Assembly (NCBI GenBank): GCA_963971535.1
Contig: OZ020589.1
Location: 95,290,324 to 95,354,323, forward strand
DNA length: 64,000 nucleotides
Direction: 5' to 3'
DNA from: Notolepis coatsorum
Lineage: Eukaryota > Chordata > Actinopteri > Aulopiformes > Paralepididae
Shown: in pieces, positions 40,740 to 51,182 of the stretch
How the letters are laid out: every line of letters starts with the position of its first letter
Position numbering within the stretch: position 1 is the stretch's first letter
Program-made: the position numbers and the translations under genes
The notes under the pieces: generated by a model
Databases searched by the model: none
What the model saw: only the letters and a program-made list of their open reading frames with translations
What the model was told of the DNA's origin: nothing

Positions 40740-41045
40740 TTAGTATGGGTTCGAGTCCCTGTGATCTAATATCACTAAAGTTACAGTGTGGGTTCGAGTC
40801 CCTGTGATCTAGTATCACTAAAGTTACAGTGTGGGTTCGAGTCCCTGTGATCTAGTATCACTAAAGTTACAGTGTGGGTTCGAGTCCCTGTGATCTAGTA
40901 TCACTAAAGTTACAGTGTGGGTTCGAGTCCCTGTGATCTAGTATCACTAAAGTTACAGAGTGGGTTCGAGTCCCTGTGATCTAGTATCACTAAAGTTACA
41001 GTGTGGGTTCGTGTCCCTGTGATCTAATATCACAAAAGTTACAGC
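40740..41045. repeat. 43-bp minisatellite repeating a B-box-like motif (7 copies)
   Basis: Units GTGGGTTCGAGTCCCTGTGA then TCTAGTATCACTAAAGTTACA. Six units contain GGTTCGAGTCC, a perfect Pol III internal B box; the last reads GGTTCGTGTCC. No A box is visible at tRNA spacing. Confidence 0.92.
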
Positions 41046-41624
41046 AATATGTACTGTGAAGTATGTTGGGAATTACAGGAGTATTACTGAATAGAGAGCC
41101 TATTAGGATGCTAGATCCTAATGTGAAACACTGTGATTTGCCATATCTTGCTATGCTCGCTCATGCCTGTATTTTTTATGTCCGTTCTATTTTATAATTT
41201 TTTTTACTATTTTTAAACTGAATAATTTTAAACTATTTTTACTATTTGTGTTACTGAAAACTGTAAGCGGAGAGCCTATTGGGATGCTAGATCCTAATGT
41301 GAAACACTGTGATTCTACCTGTCTATCTTTTTATGCTCGCTTATGCCTGTATTTTTTACTGTTGTGAAGCACTTTGAACTGCAACCTCTGTATGAAAAGT
41401 GCTATACAAATAAAGTTATTATTATTATTATTACCTTTAAAATGGATATGGTGATCCTTATTCTTTTTTTTCTCAATATACTCCTGAACTGGTTTTCTCA
41501 AGTAGCTCTTGCCCAAATTTATCTAGTTGTAAGACTAAACCTGATTCTGAATATTATTACATTTATAGAAATTAGATTATGTTTTGCCAACAAGTTGATA
41601 ATGACATTTTTTGGTCAAGCGCGT

Positions 41625-41806
41625 ATTATGACTTGTTTAGGACTTGAAACTCAAAGGTTAGGACTTGGGACTCGACTTGGGACTTGTCAGTCTTGACTTG
41701 GGACTTGACTCTGGACTTGCCTGTCTTGACTTGGGACTTGAGTATCAAGACTTGAGACTGACTTGAGACTTGCAAAACAATGATTTGGTCCCACCTCTGC
41801 CAGATC
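41625..41806. repeat. ACTTGGG-rich tract with hAT-like end
   Basis: Tandem GACTTGGGACTTG-type motifs end in GATTTGGTCCCACCTCTG, the complement of a CAGAGGTGGGACCAA terminal repeat common in fish hAT elements. The partner end is not found. Confidence 0.6.
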
Positions 41807-41996
41807 GTAACAAATCGTCAAGCGAGGCATGCGCATCCGCAATACAAATGCAATGGTCTAACCATGACACTGTATGCCATGTGTAACAGGGTGTATTATC
41901 CCTGCTTAGTGAGGGTGAGGTTCTACAAACACTGGGTAGCAGGAGCACGGAGGAGCTATGTCCAGCCGGGCCCCCAACTGTAGTTGCCAGATTTTT
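41807..41996. other. No gene seen
   Basis: Short unique-looking stretch between a hAT end and the LINE. Confidence 0.4.
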
Positions 41997-42031
41997 CTAA
42001 CCAGGATGTGACAATCAACAGTCATTTGCAA

Positions 42032-42768
42032 TAATAATAATAATAATAACTTTATTTGTATAGCACTTTTCATACAGAAGTTGCAGTTCAAAGTGCTTCA
42101 CAACAGTAAAAAGCATAGGCATAAGCGAGCATAGAAAAGACAGAAGTAGCAAGGTAAGGTAAATCACAGTGTTTCACATTAGGATCTAGCATCCCAATAG
42201 GTTCTCTGTTTACAGTTTCATTCAGTAATACAAATAATAAAAATAGTTAAAAATTATTTGGTTTAAAAAAAGTCTAAAAATTATAAAATAGAACGGACAT
42301 ACAGGGTATTTAACATACAACAGAGCAGTGCATCAGTAAGAAGTAGAAAGTGTGATAAAATAGTTCGATTTTGAATTACAACAGAGCAGTGCATAGAACC
42401 GACACATGAATTTGATAGGAATTGTCATTTAAATGCCTGAGCAAAGAAATAGGTTTTAAGCTGTCTTTTGAAGATGTCTAGTGAGTTGGCTTCCCTGATG
42501 TTTTGGGGTAGTTTGTTCCATAGTTTTGGGGCATAGTTGATAAAGGCTGCATTACCGATCCTCTTTTGACTGTTTCTGGGAGCCTCTAGTAGCCCAGCAG
42601 CTGATGACCGCAGTGTTCTTGCTGGCCTGTAATTTATTAGAGTGTTGGCGATGTAGCTAGGTCCCTGTCCATTTAGACCTTAAAGTCAATTCTAAATGTT
42701 ACAGGAAGCCAGTGTAAAGCAGCTAAGACTGGACTAATGTGCTCTCTCCTTTTGGTTCTAGTTAGTAT
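42032..42768 (-). mobile_element. L2 3'-end fragment inserted in the LINE
   Basis: Begins with (TAA)n and ACTTTATTTGTATAGCACTT; includes CCTGATGTTTTGGGGTAGTT, the complement of the C-terminal L2 coding region at about 40430. LINE sequence resumes at TATAAAACACA, as in the uninterrupted copy. Confidence 0.85.
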
Positions 42769-42926
42769 AAAACACATAAATAAAAACTGTACAGTAAAGT
42801 GCAATGGTTAGCACAATGTGAAATGGTGAAAAATATACAATACAAAATATAATAAAAAATAATCATTAAAATAAAGTCTACATAAGCTATGGCTATATAC
42901 ACAGGTATACAGTGAGGTGCAGTGGG

Positions 42927-43538
42927 CTATGTAGAGTTTTGATTCAGAAGTCTGACAGCTGAGGGGAAGAAACTATACGTGGTCCTGTTGGTTCTGCCTG
43001 GGAGGCTGCGGTAGCGTGCCCCAGAGCGAGTACCCCGCAGGCGGGTGAACAGTCCATGGTTGGGGTGAGAAGCGTCTTTGATGATATTCCGTGCTCTCCG
43101 TGAGCACCGCTTCTCATAGATTGATGAGATGGGGGGGAGTGGGGTCTTGGTGATGCGTTGGGCTATTTTCATTACCCTCTGCAGTAATTTCCGGTCCTTA
43201 ATGGTGCAGTTGCCGTACCAGACTGAGATGCAGGTGGTGAGGATGCTCTCAATCGTACAGCGATAAAAGTTCACTAGCACACAAGGGGATAGGTGGAGTT
43301 TGGCCAACTTCCTCAGGAAGAAGAGGCGCTTGTGGGCCTTCTTGACCAGGGTCGAGGTGTTGGTGGTCCAGGACAGGTCCTCAGAGATGTGGACTCCCAG
43401 GAATTTGAAACTACAGACATGCTCAACCTCCTCTCCATTGATGTGGATGGGGCTGTGCGTGCCTGTTTCATTTTTCCTGAAGTCCACCACTATCTCCTTC
43501 GTTTTTTTTGGTATTGAGGGCCAGGTTGTTGTTAGCAC
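42927..43538 (-). pseudogene. LINE ORF2 C-terminal part, copy 2
   Basis: 203 residues, nearly identical to 16480-17043 ([36 protein letters not shown]). A frame shift at a T-run near 43500-43508 separates it from the RT. Confidence 0.87.
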
Positions 43539-44487
43539 ACCACAGAGCTAGGTATTGGACCTCCTCTCTGTACGCCGACTCGTCATTGTTGCTGACTAGT
43601 CCCACCACGGTGGTGTCGTCTGCAAACTTGACAATGGTGTTTGAGCCATGCACCGGTTTGCAGTCGTGGGTGAAGAGGGAGTAGAGAAGAGGGCTCAGCA
43701 TGCAGCCCTGTGGTAGACCAGTGCTCAGGATGAGAGTGGAGGACTTGAGGCTGTCCAGTCTGACATGCTGAGGTCTGTCGGTCAGGAAGTCCAGTATCCA
43801 GTTGTAGAGGGACGGGTCGATGCCAAGGTCATGGAGCTTGGAGATCAGCTTGGAGGGGATGATGGTGTTAAACGCCAAGCTGAAATCAATGAACAGAAGT
43901 TGCACGTACGTGTCCTTCTGGTCCAGATGGAGGAGGGCAGGGTGTAGTGCTGCGGAGATGGCGTCGTCCGTACTCCTGTTCTGGCGGTAGGTAAACTGGT
44001 AGGGGTCAAGTGAGGGTGGTAGGCAGGATTTAAGGTGAGCCAGGACTAGCCTCTCGAAGCACTTCATGATGATGGAGGTGAGTGCTACGGGTCGGTAGTC
44101 ATTGAGGCTCTCTGGGGAGGCGTGTTTAGGGACAGGAATGATGGAGGTGACTTTGAAGCATGTGGGAACTTTTGCCTGAGCCAGGGACAGATTGAAAATC
44201 TCAGTCAGGACCCCCGTCAGCTGCCCAGCACAGACACTGAGTACCCGCCCGGGGATCCCATCGGGTCCGGCAGCTTTTCGTGTGTTGGTTTTGCACAGTT
44301 CCGCAAACACGTCAGTGGGGGAGAGTGTGAGGGTCAGGTGGTTGGCAGGGGTGGGGGTCTTGATGGCCCTCTCGTGGTTGTCCCTGTCAAAACGGGCGTA
44401 AAAGTAGTTTAGGTCGTCTGGGAGGGAGGGGTCAGGGGGGTGGTGTGTTTGGGTTTGTAGTCTGTAATGGCCTGCAAGCCCTGCCAC
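43468..44487 (-). pseudogene. LINE reverse transcriptase, copy 2
   Basis: 339 residues with [46 protein letters not shown] and [12 protein letters not shown]. In frame across the site of the hAT in the other copy. One Ser-to-Leu change in the first catalytic box relative to copy 1. Confidence 0.88.
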
Positions 44488-44867
44488 ATGCGCCGGGGGT
44501 CAGAGCCATTTAGATGCTCCTCAACCTTGAGCTTGTGGTCGTGCTTGGGCCGTTTGATGCCCCTCTTCAGATCGGCCCGGGCTAGACTGTAGGCTTGTGG
44601 GTCACCTGATCTGAAGGCGATGTCACGTGCCTTCAGCAGCTTGCGGACCTGCCCGTCCATCCATGGCTTCTGGTTAGGGAAGATTGTGATCAGCTTGGTG
44701 GTGGTGACCTCGCTGATGTTGGTGCTGATGCAGTCCAGGGTGGAGGAGGTGAAGGTATCAATGTTTGTGTGAAAGTCCACTGTGGCCTCTGCAGCAAAGT
44801 TACTCCAGAGTATGTTTTGAAGCCGATGCTGAAGTGCCAGGTCTGCTCCCTCGGGCCAGATTTTCAC
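44409..44867 (-). pseudogene. LINE linker region upstream of the RT, copy 2
   Basis: 152 residues including [18 protein letters not shown] and [20 protein letters not shown], continuing to ITDYKPKH. It overlaps the RT frame at the same C-run break as copy 1. Confidence 0.82.
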
Positions 44868-44990
44868 AGATTTAACTATGGGCTTGATGAGTGGTTGGTA
44901 TTTGGGTAGGAGGAACAGTGAGATGTGGTCCGACTGGCCCAGATGGGCGAGAGGGAGGGCCTTGTAAGCATACCGGTTAGTGGGGCCTAG

Positions 44991-46160
44991 GATTTACCAA
45001 CCTAGGAGTTTTCTCAGTATTCACCAACTGCTCTTTAGTGACACCCTGTAGTTCCCCTTAATAACAGCATCCCATCTAGTAGGTGACACACACCCCCCAC
45101 ACCCAGTGTAAGTAATAGACCAAACAGTCTTCCCCACAATAGTAACATACCTTTCATCTGTTGAGTCTTCCAAATTAGCGCATGGCCCCTTTAAATACCT
45201 TGGACAATTTATCACAACATTCTTGGTCACAAGTATTTCACTGAAGTAAGTAATTATCTTATTCAAAGTAAATACACACAACACCGTAGATCCAATTAGT
45301 CCCTTTACTGTCTCCATTGCAAGTTGACATGGCAATAGAATAGCACATCACAAGGTCACCTTATTGTGGACGTTCACTTTAAAGTCAACACAGCAGTAGC
45401 CCAACGCATAAACACATCACTTCATCGGTATACCTTCGCCCTGTGGCGGCACAATAACATTTTAGTGCACAACTGTGCTACTGCACTGGCGAACGCTCGC
45501 AGCACACACTTCCCAGCCTGAAAACGCTGGTAACACCACACACACGAAATAAACAAACCTTAAGTGGGGCTCACACTTTATACAGAATATCCACTATAGC
45601 TAAGCCGGCATTACCAAATAATAAACCTCCGTTGGAGTGCCCTGTCATGGCTAGAGAACGTAGTGGCCCAAAACAGGACAGCCCCTTCACTCAGTCCCGA
45701 GCATGTCATCAAAATAAAACAGTTAGTACTCCACAACGCTGCAGGTGCGGAATGCACCTTTAATCGACTCGCCGCGCGTGAGGGTCTATAGCCGAAGTGC
45801 TGATTAGCCCCGCATAGGAAATGTCTGGGGTAGTTCGGCCCTAAAAGGTCCAGAGAAACCGTCACCTGTGGTACTTAAAGGCAGGGCTGGTCTGGCGGTC
45901 AGTAGGTGGTCTGTAGTGATGCTGTAGACGTCCAGTAGAACCTTCTGAGGCTGAGTCCTTCTGTTGCTGTAAACCGGCGATGCGACATGCTAAGCTAAAA
46001 TGCTAGTTCAATACACTTTAGCTAAGCTAATAGCCGAGTTGGCTAACCTGACTCTCCGACTGTACATTCTAATACACAGAACTTAGCTTTCGTCTTCACA
46101 TCCATCTGCTGAACGTCCTCTTCTTGGCGTGGACTAAACACTATACTTGATATTAATAAA
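44991..46160. other. No gene seen
   Basis: Moderate GC. The - strand frames at 45021-45335 and 45611-45865 match nothing known to me. TTAGCTAAGCTAA-type repeats lie near 46015. Confidence 0.45.
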
Positions 46161-46179
46161 CTCACGGCACGTCGGTTGA

Positions 46180-46590
46180 AAGGAGCCGTAGTCGACTTCC
46201 AACCTCTTAGTCGAATAAAAAAAAAGATTTATAAAAAAATATATATATATTTTTTAATCATTCTTTCCAAAAGAAAACAGGCCTAGAAGTGTGGCTAATG
46301 CTAATGGCACGCATACCAGAGGCTAACTGCCTACGAAAACAGGCACAGAGGCACTGAAAGAGGATTTCACCCATCTAATGAACACACTAGACTAGACAAA
46401 TTGCATGCTTTTGCAGAGGACAAGAAGCCTTCATTAAGCACCCCCCACAGCCCAAATGGAATGATAATTTTTTTTTAATATGACATTTTTTTTTCTTCTT
46501 TTTCTTAGTCTAATAGTCTAATAGTCGACTAACGGCTAATTTTGGCCAATCATAGACGACTATCCAAATCCTTAGTCGGGGACAGCCCTA
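46180..46590. repeat. hAT-like element end (TTAGTCGGGGACAGCCCTA)
   Basis: The right end TTAGTCGGGGACAGCCCTA resembles a hAT terminal repeat, with internal TAGTCGACT motifs. The left end is not recognised. The downstream flank GTATTTAC also follows the hAT at 21419. Confidence 0.5.
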
Positions 46591-47310
46591 GTATTTACAG
46601 TGGTTTAATATACAGCGAAATAACGTTATACGATTTAAAATATAAATACAAATATGGTAACGTGATTGTTGCTTTTAAAAAGGGTGGTTGGCTTTAGAGA
46701 TGAATGGTTATGACCACCATAGAGATACTAGCCACAGATTCAGGGTCAGTTATTTTCCCATTGTACGAATTGTTAAGCTTATGGAATGTAAGGGAAATCT
46801 GATCCTAGGTCTGTGACTAAAGCCAGGCGTCTACGCTGTGGTGACGTCAGTCAGCAGCGCCAAATAGCAGTGTAGTTTCCCAGCGAACGAAAACATAAAT
46901 GTTGTTATTTTGCTACCTTTACGATTAATTGCAAATATTTTCATGTTGAGCTATAGATTGTGGATGAATACGCACAGAAAGGTACACCATGCCAACGTTA
47001 ATGCTTTATTTCTCTAAAACGAGCCGATTTAGAAATGGTCAATGGGGAAATACATGGAATGGAACAGAGGGTGGAACAGGAAAAAACAAAGATGACCTAA
47101 CCACTACACCTCCCTATTAGCACGTATTTAAATGAGGTAATATGGCTATGCAAATGAGCCTCGTCCAAAAACGCTCCCAATCCACAAAACCCGGCCAAAT
47201 TGCACCTACCATCCTCATAGACATGGTGGTAAATAAGCGCAAAGCCCTAAGCCATGCATCTATAAAGGGACATCAGCCACCCAGAGATCTAATGCAATCG
47301 TATTTATTAT
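46591..47310. other. No gene seen
   Basis: No ORF of significance; the frame at 47142-47381 shows no recognisable domain. Confidence 0.4.
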
Positions 47311-47960
47311 TTAACCTCTTAAGCACCGAGCCCTATTTTCTGAAAATCTTGGTATCTAGGGACATCTATGGACCTCTGTGAATGTATTCCCAGTGTCAGA
47401 AATATTGTGTCTATTACTAGGCTTGCTTAAATTGTGATGAAACAAAGGAGAATATGAATTAAGATTTTTCTTTACATCTTTGACAGTGAATAACACCATG
47501 CTAAAAACTACCAGACATGAAAAACTGCCACTGATCTCGTTCAGTACCTTCTTGAGATCATGTGTACAAAAAATCTAAGGAAATTAATAAAGGGAAGATG
47601 ATTAAACAGAAGGTTTTGTAGATACAGTACTGAATTCTCCCATCCGGACCAATGCAATTTGAAATATTATTATAGAATATAGAATAGCAGGCTTATAAAT
47701 TACCTTATTATAGCCAATTCGCACATTTATGGATTGTGCCAAATCTTATATTTCAAATGCCCGAGTTCAATTTGGATTTAGTATCACCAGGCATGCATGA
47801 GAACAGATAATGAAATCTACTGTATGTACAGTAGCTTTTTTATTTTTGCCAGGGTGAATTTTTTAACTAATTTCAAATCTATTTGTTGCTACATGCTAGA
47901 AATAGGGGAGACAAACTAACTGCGCTCCCATATATGCCAATAACATTAAGTGTTGTGGTT
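47311..47960. mobile_element. Non-autonomous element related to 21030-21520 (reverse)
   Basis: Left end TTAACCTCTTAAGCACCGAG mirrors CGGGCTTAAGGGGTTAA at 21510-21525. Interior pieces such as GGTTTTGTAGATACAGTACT are the complement of 21050-21085. It may be a piggyBac-like (TTAA) element also present inside the 20.9-21.5 kb element. Confidence 0.6.
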
Positions 47961-48347
47961 TATTATCCCGAGTAATAAGCTATATTAAAAAAAATCATAC
48001 AGAAGTAATTTGCTTGAAGCCCCATAGAGGCCTTTGGGAAGTGTCGTTCGAAAAAATTCCAGACGTAAAATTTTTCCAAAATGGTTGACTTTCGCGACCA
48101 AAAGAATAGCAAAACGAAAACGGAAATCTATCTAATAACACTTTAACCTATTGGTAAACTAACGTATTGATGATAATATACATTATAACTGCTGTTGTGA
48201 CATGGTTATGATGTTTATACTTGAATACGTTTGAAAAATAAAACGATACTTTTGTCAGACAGTCTAGACAGATTGATTGAAAATGACGTGATGTCATTTG
48301 CAGTCCGCCGATGGACCGCACGGGTGGAACAGGTTAAATATTGTTAT

Positions 48348-49269
48348 TTAACTCATTGGGCGCCATTAAGGAGTATACTCGTGTTTCGTCGCCAACGCTT
48401 GAGCGCCAAAAAACGAGTATACGTGTGTTTGGATCCTTTGATATTTTTCCTTTGATCCCCATTCTAAACACTCGCTCGGAGCTGCCTGTGTCTCCCTGGC
48501 ACAGCTGCCTACATTGGAATCGCAATGACGATTGAATCCTGCCAGGTGGCAGTATCGCCTACTTTTTGAACTGGGGATATCAGTTGTCTTCCCGTACTGA
48601 GTTACCTCCGGCTCCTTCTGCCTCGGAGTGGATCAGGACATAGCAATCGGTCGGAGATTTGGTGCCTCAGACCTATTCTTTCCCGTATGATAGCCATGCC
48701 CAATATACACAAGATCGCCATGGGACGACTGGATTTATTCATTTTGGAGTACCTTCTGACTGAGGTAAGGTCTATTTTAGGTAACCTGCTGGTATTTTTT
48801 TAACCTAAAACATGCTTTTGTACCGATCACAGTGTCGTATTTTACCGGACCTAAAACATGCTTTTGGTAACGATCGCAGTTTTGAGGTAAAACGACCCCC
48901 CCCTTGATGATTTTGTGAAGACACATATGTATATGGTATATACCTTTGATTTGGAAGTATTTGGAGTTTCAGGCGAGCAACCCGAACGATTTGGGCATAA
49001 TGCATATAACGCGTCATATGCGAAAAAAGACTGGATTCTTATGGAAAGGGGCGATGTTTAGCATGGAATAGCGCACAAAGGAAAGTATGTAGAAATGAAC
49101 TGGTTAGTCAGTGTTGGACTATGAACAATGCCTGTCAAATGAGCCATACTATTGTCTCCATAGCTATAATACAGAACACACGATGGGTCCGCACACATTG
49201 CTAAAATGGTCAATAACGCTGGCGCCATTGAGTAGAGATGGGAAAACAGCATTGCGGTCAATGAGTTAA
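48348..49269. mobile_element. TTAA-family piggyBac-like MITE
   Basis: Left end TTAACTCATTGGGCGCC and right end GGCGCC...AATGAGTTAA, 922 bp. A CCCCCCC run near 48896 fits the family. No transposase. Confidence 0.78.
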
Positions 49270-49344
49270 CATTGTCTGCTTTCCCAATGTTGTCGGCATT
49301 ATTGATTCATTGATTTTGAAACAAGATTTAGATTTTGCATCATG

Positions 49345-49480
49345 CTGCAACTTTTATTAAAAAAAAATTTCTACTTTTTCTCCCCCTTTTTTCCGTATTA
49401 TTTCTCCCATCCCAATTTAGTCGTTATGCAAATTACCTTCCTGGTCGTTGCACGCTTTTGCCCCTGTAGTGGATTTTCCC
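49345..49480 (-). mobile_element. SINE fragment, reverse
   Basis: AAAAAAAAATTTCT then TTATTTCTCCCATCCCAATT, the complement of the 3' end of the SINE at 12201-14577. Only the tail is present. Confidence 0.65.
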
Positions 49481-50294
49481 AAGCTCAAAATGTATAAATG
49501 TACAGGTCTACCGTCCGCTACAAGTCGTTGCTAAACATGGTAACAGTGCATCACATGTTTCTGATTCAAACTTTGTCTCCACCCCCCCTGGAGAGGAGGG
49601 GTGAAGAGGACACAGTTTGGATTAGCACAGAGTTGTAAAAGGGCGATACTCTGCCCTTTTTCCCTGTCTCTCTGCAACGGTAAACACATAGTCTAGGCCT
49701 GGGGACAGAGTAATTTAGCATGTGAAAGGTCTCAGGTTCCTGCTGGCAAGCTAAAAATAGATTCTGAATAGATATGGAACTTAGCATACAGAAGGTATGT
49801 TGGTTTATAGCCGGCTATAGTGAAACATTCTCAATAGAACAATAGGTTAACAGGAGGTAACGCCTGCAAGGCTGAGTGGAAAAACCCCAAGCTATGGTGG
49901 GGGAGGCAAACACCTCAACAGAAGGTGACCAGGTGGTTTACAACTGGTCTCTCAACACTTGAAACATAGGATATTAGTTACTCTTATGTTAGAAATATAG
50001 TTTAATTGTAAGACATTGGATCTGGAAAACTGGACAAGAGCTAAACAGTTGAAGCTTTTATATTTTACTAAGAAATATGGAAGCGTCTTTGTTCCTTTCT
50101 AAGCAAGTAAAAAGGATAAATACTTAGTGATATGGTTCAGAAAATGATACACATTTACCCTCAAGTATAGTCTTGTTAAGAATCTTAAACTATAAATATA
50201 GAAACATTTGTTTAGACACATTACTTCCTAGCGGGCAAACAAATATTTAGTTATGTAGAAATATGTAGTCTAACTCAAAAACTGAAGAATCCTT
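49481..50294. other. No gene seen
   Basis: A CCCCCCCTGGAGAGGAGGGG stem-like patch lies near 49581. Otherwise featureless. Confidence 0.4.
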
Positions 50295-51107
50295 GTGGTA
50301 AATATTGAGTTGAATTTCATAAATAACCTGGTATACTGTTTAGCAGAAGTGGTTGCAGGGCTAAATGAGGTACTTAATGGTTGTATGGGGGACTATGGCT
50401 ATGGTTAGGAATTGTATGGGGGACTATGGCTGTGGTTAGGAATGATTGGCGAAACGTAGGAGCTTATTGTTGTTTTGTTATGGTATTTTAATGACCAACG
50501 AACATAGGTTTGAGGCGAGTCCTACTGGTGGTTGGGGCTAGCTAGCTTAGCTCTGTGGAAAAGTCCGCGGTGAAACTGGGGACGTTACGATGGCGTTATG
50601 AGAGAATTGATTAAACACTGTGGCGGCGATTGTGGGTAAGAAGCGAATCGAGACGTAGGGTGGCGAGATTGTGGCCGTTTTGAGGGTTATTATTGATGCG
50701 GTAGCGATAGTGTATGATATTAAGAAGTCGCTGCTTGATGACGTCATGGTGTTGTGGAGAGTGTGTAACGTTCGCGGTGCTATGAAGTGAGGCGGAGAAG
50801 GTAGGAGAAAGGATTCGTGTTGGACTATGTGTGCGGCGTTGGTTGGAGTGAATGTTTTAAAAATTATTTTCTGTTAGAGTGGTTGGTTATTTTAAGCTTG
50901 TGTGAATTGTTTATGCTTTGGTTGGTACTGAGCGAATTGCGTGGATGAATGGGTCTTGGAAGGCACGGCTCCCGTGAGGGCCTTGAACGTCGCATTAGAG
51001 CTGGCTAAGCTAGTTAGCTTGCGTGCCATTGTTGTGTGGCGTTTGCGGGCGACATATGTTACGTTTCGAGTTTTGAGAATGAGGTTGGGGAAGGGTTAGA
51101 GAACGTG

Positions 51108-51182
51108 GTGAATGTCGTGGCATTTTTATGAATGTCGTGGCATTTTTATGAATGTCGTGGCATGTTTAGAATGTCGTGGCAG
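51108..51182. repeat. 20-bp tandem repeat
   Basis: Four units of GAATGTCGTGGCATTTTTAT, the last divergent. Confidence 0.85.

Larger units (their letters stand above)
37205..41431 (+). mobile_element. L2-type LINE with internal insertion and minisatellite
   Basis: An endonuclease frame and two RT frames are followed by a 3' end GTGCTATACAAATAAAG and (TTA)n. It is interrupted at about 38244-38696 by another retroposon tail and, in the 3' UTR, by a 43-bp minisatellite. GCTAGATCCTAATGTGAAAC occurs three times (about 40685, 41111 and 41288), so part of the 3' UTR is also tandemly repeated. Confidence 0.88.
41997..44990 (-). mobile_element. Second copy of the 16-20 kb LINE (CR1/L2 type)
   Basis: Highly similar to 16215-20500 and lacking the hAT found there. 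Truncated at its 5' end near 44970 (CCTTGTAAGCA) and in its 3' UTR. It contains an inverted L2 3' fragment at 42032-42768. Confidence 0.9.

Noticed and set aside
40740..41045. CRISPR-like array
   Set aside because: The units are tandem without variable spacers and lie in a LINE 3' UTR of a eukaryote.
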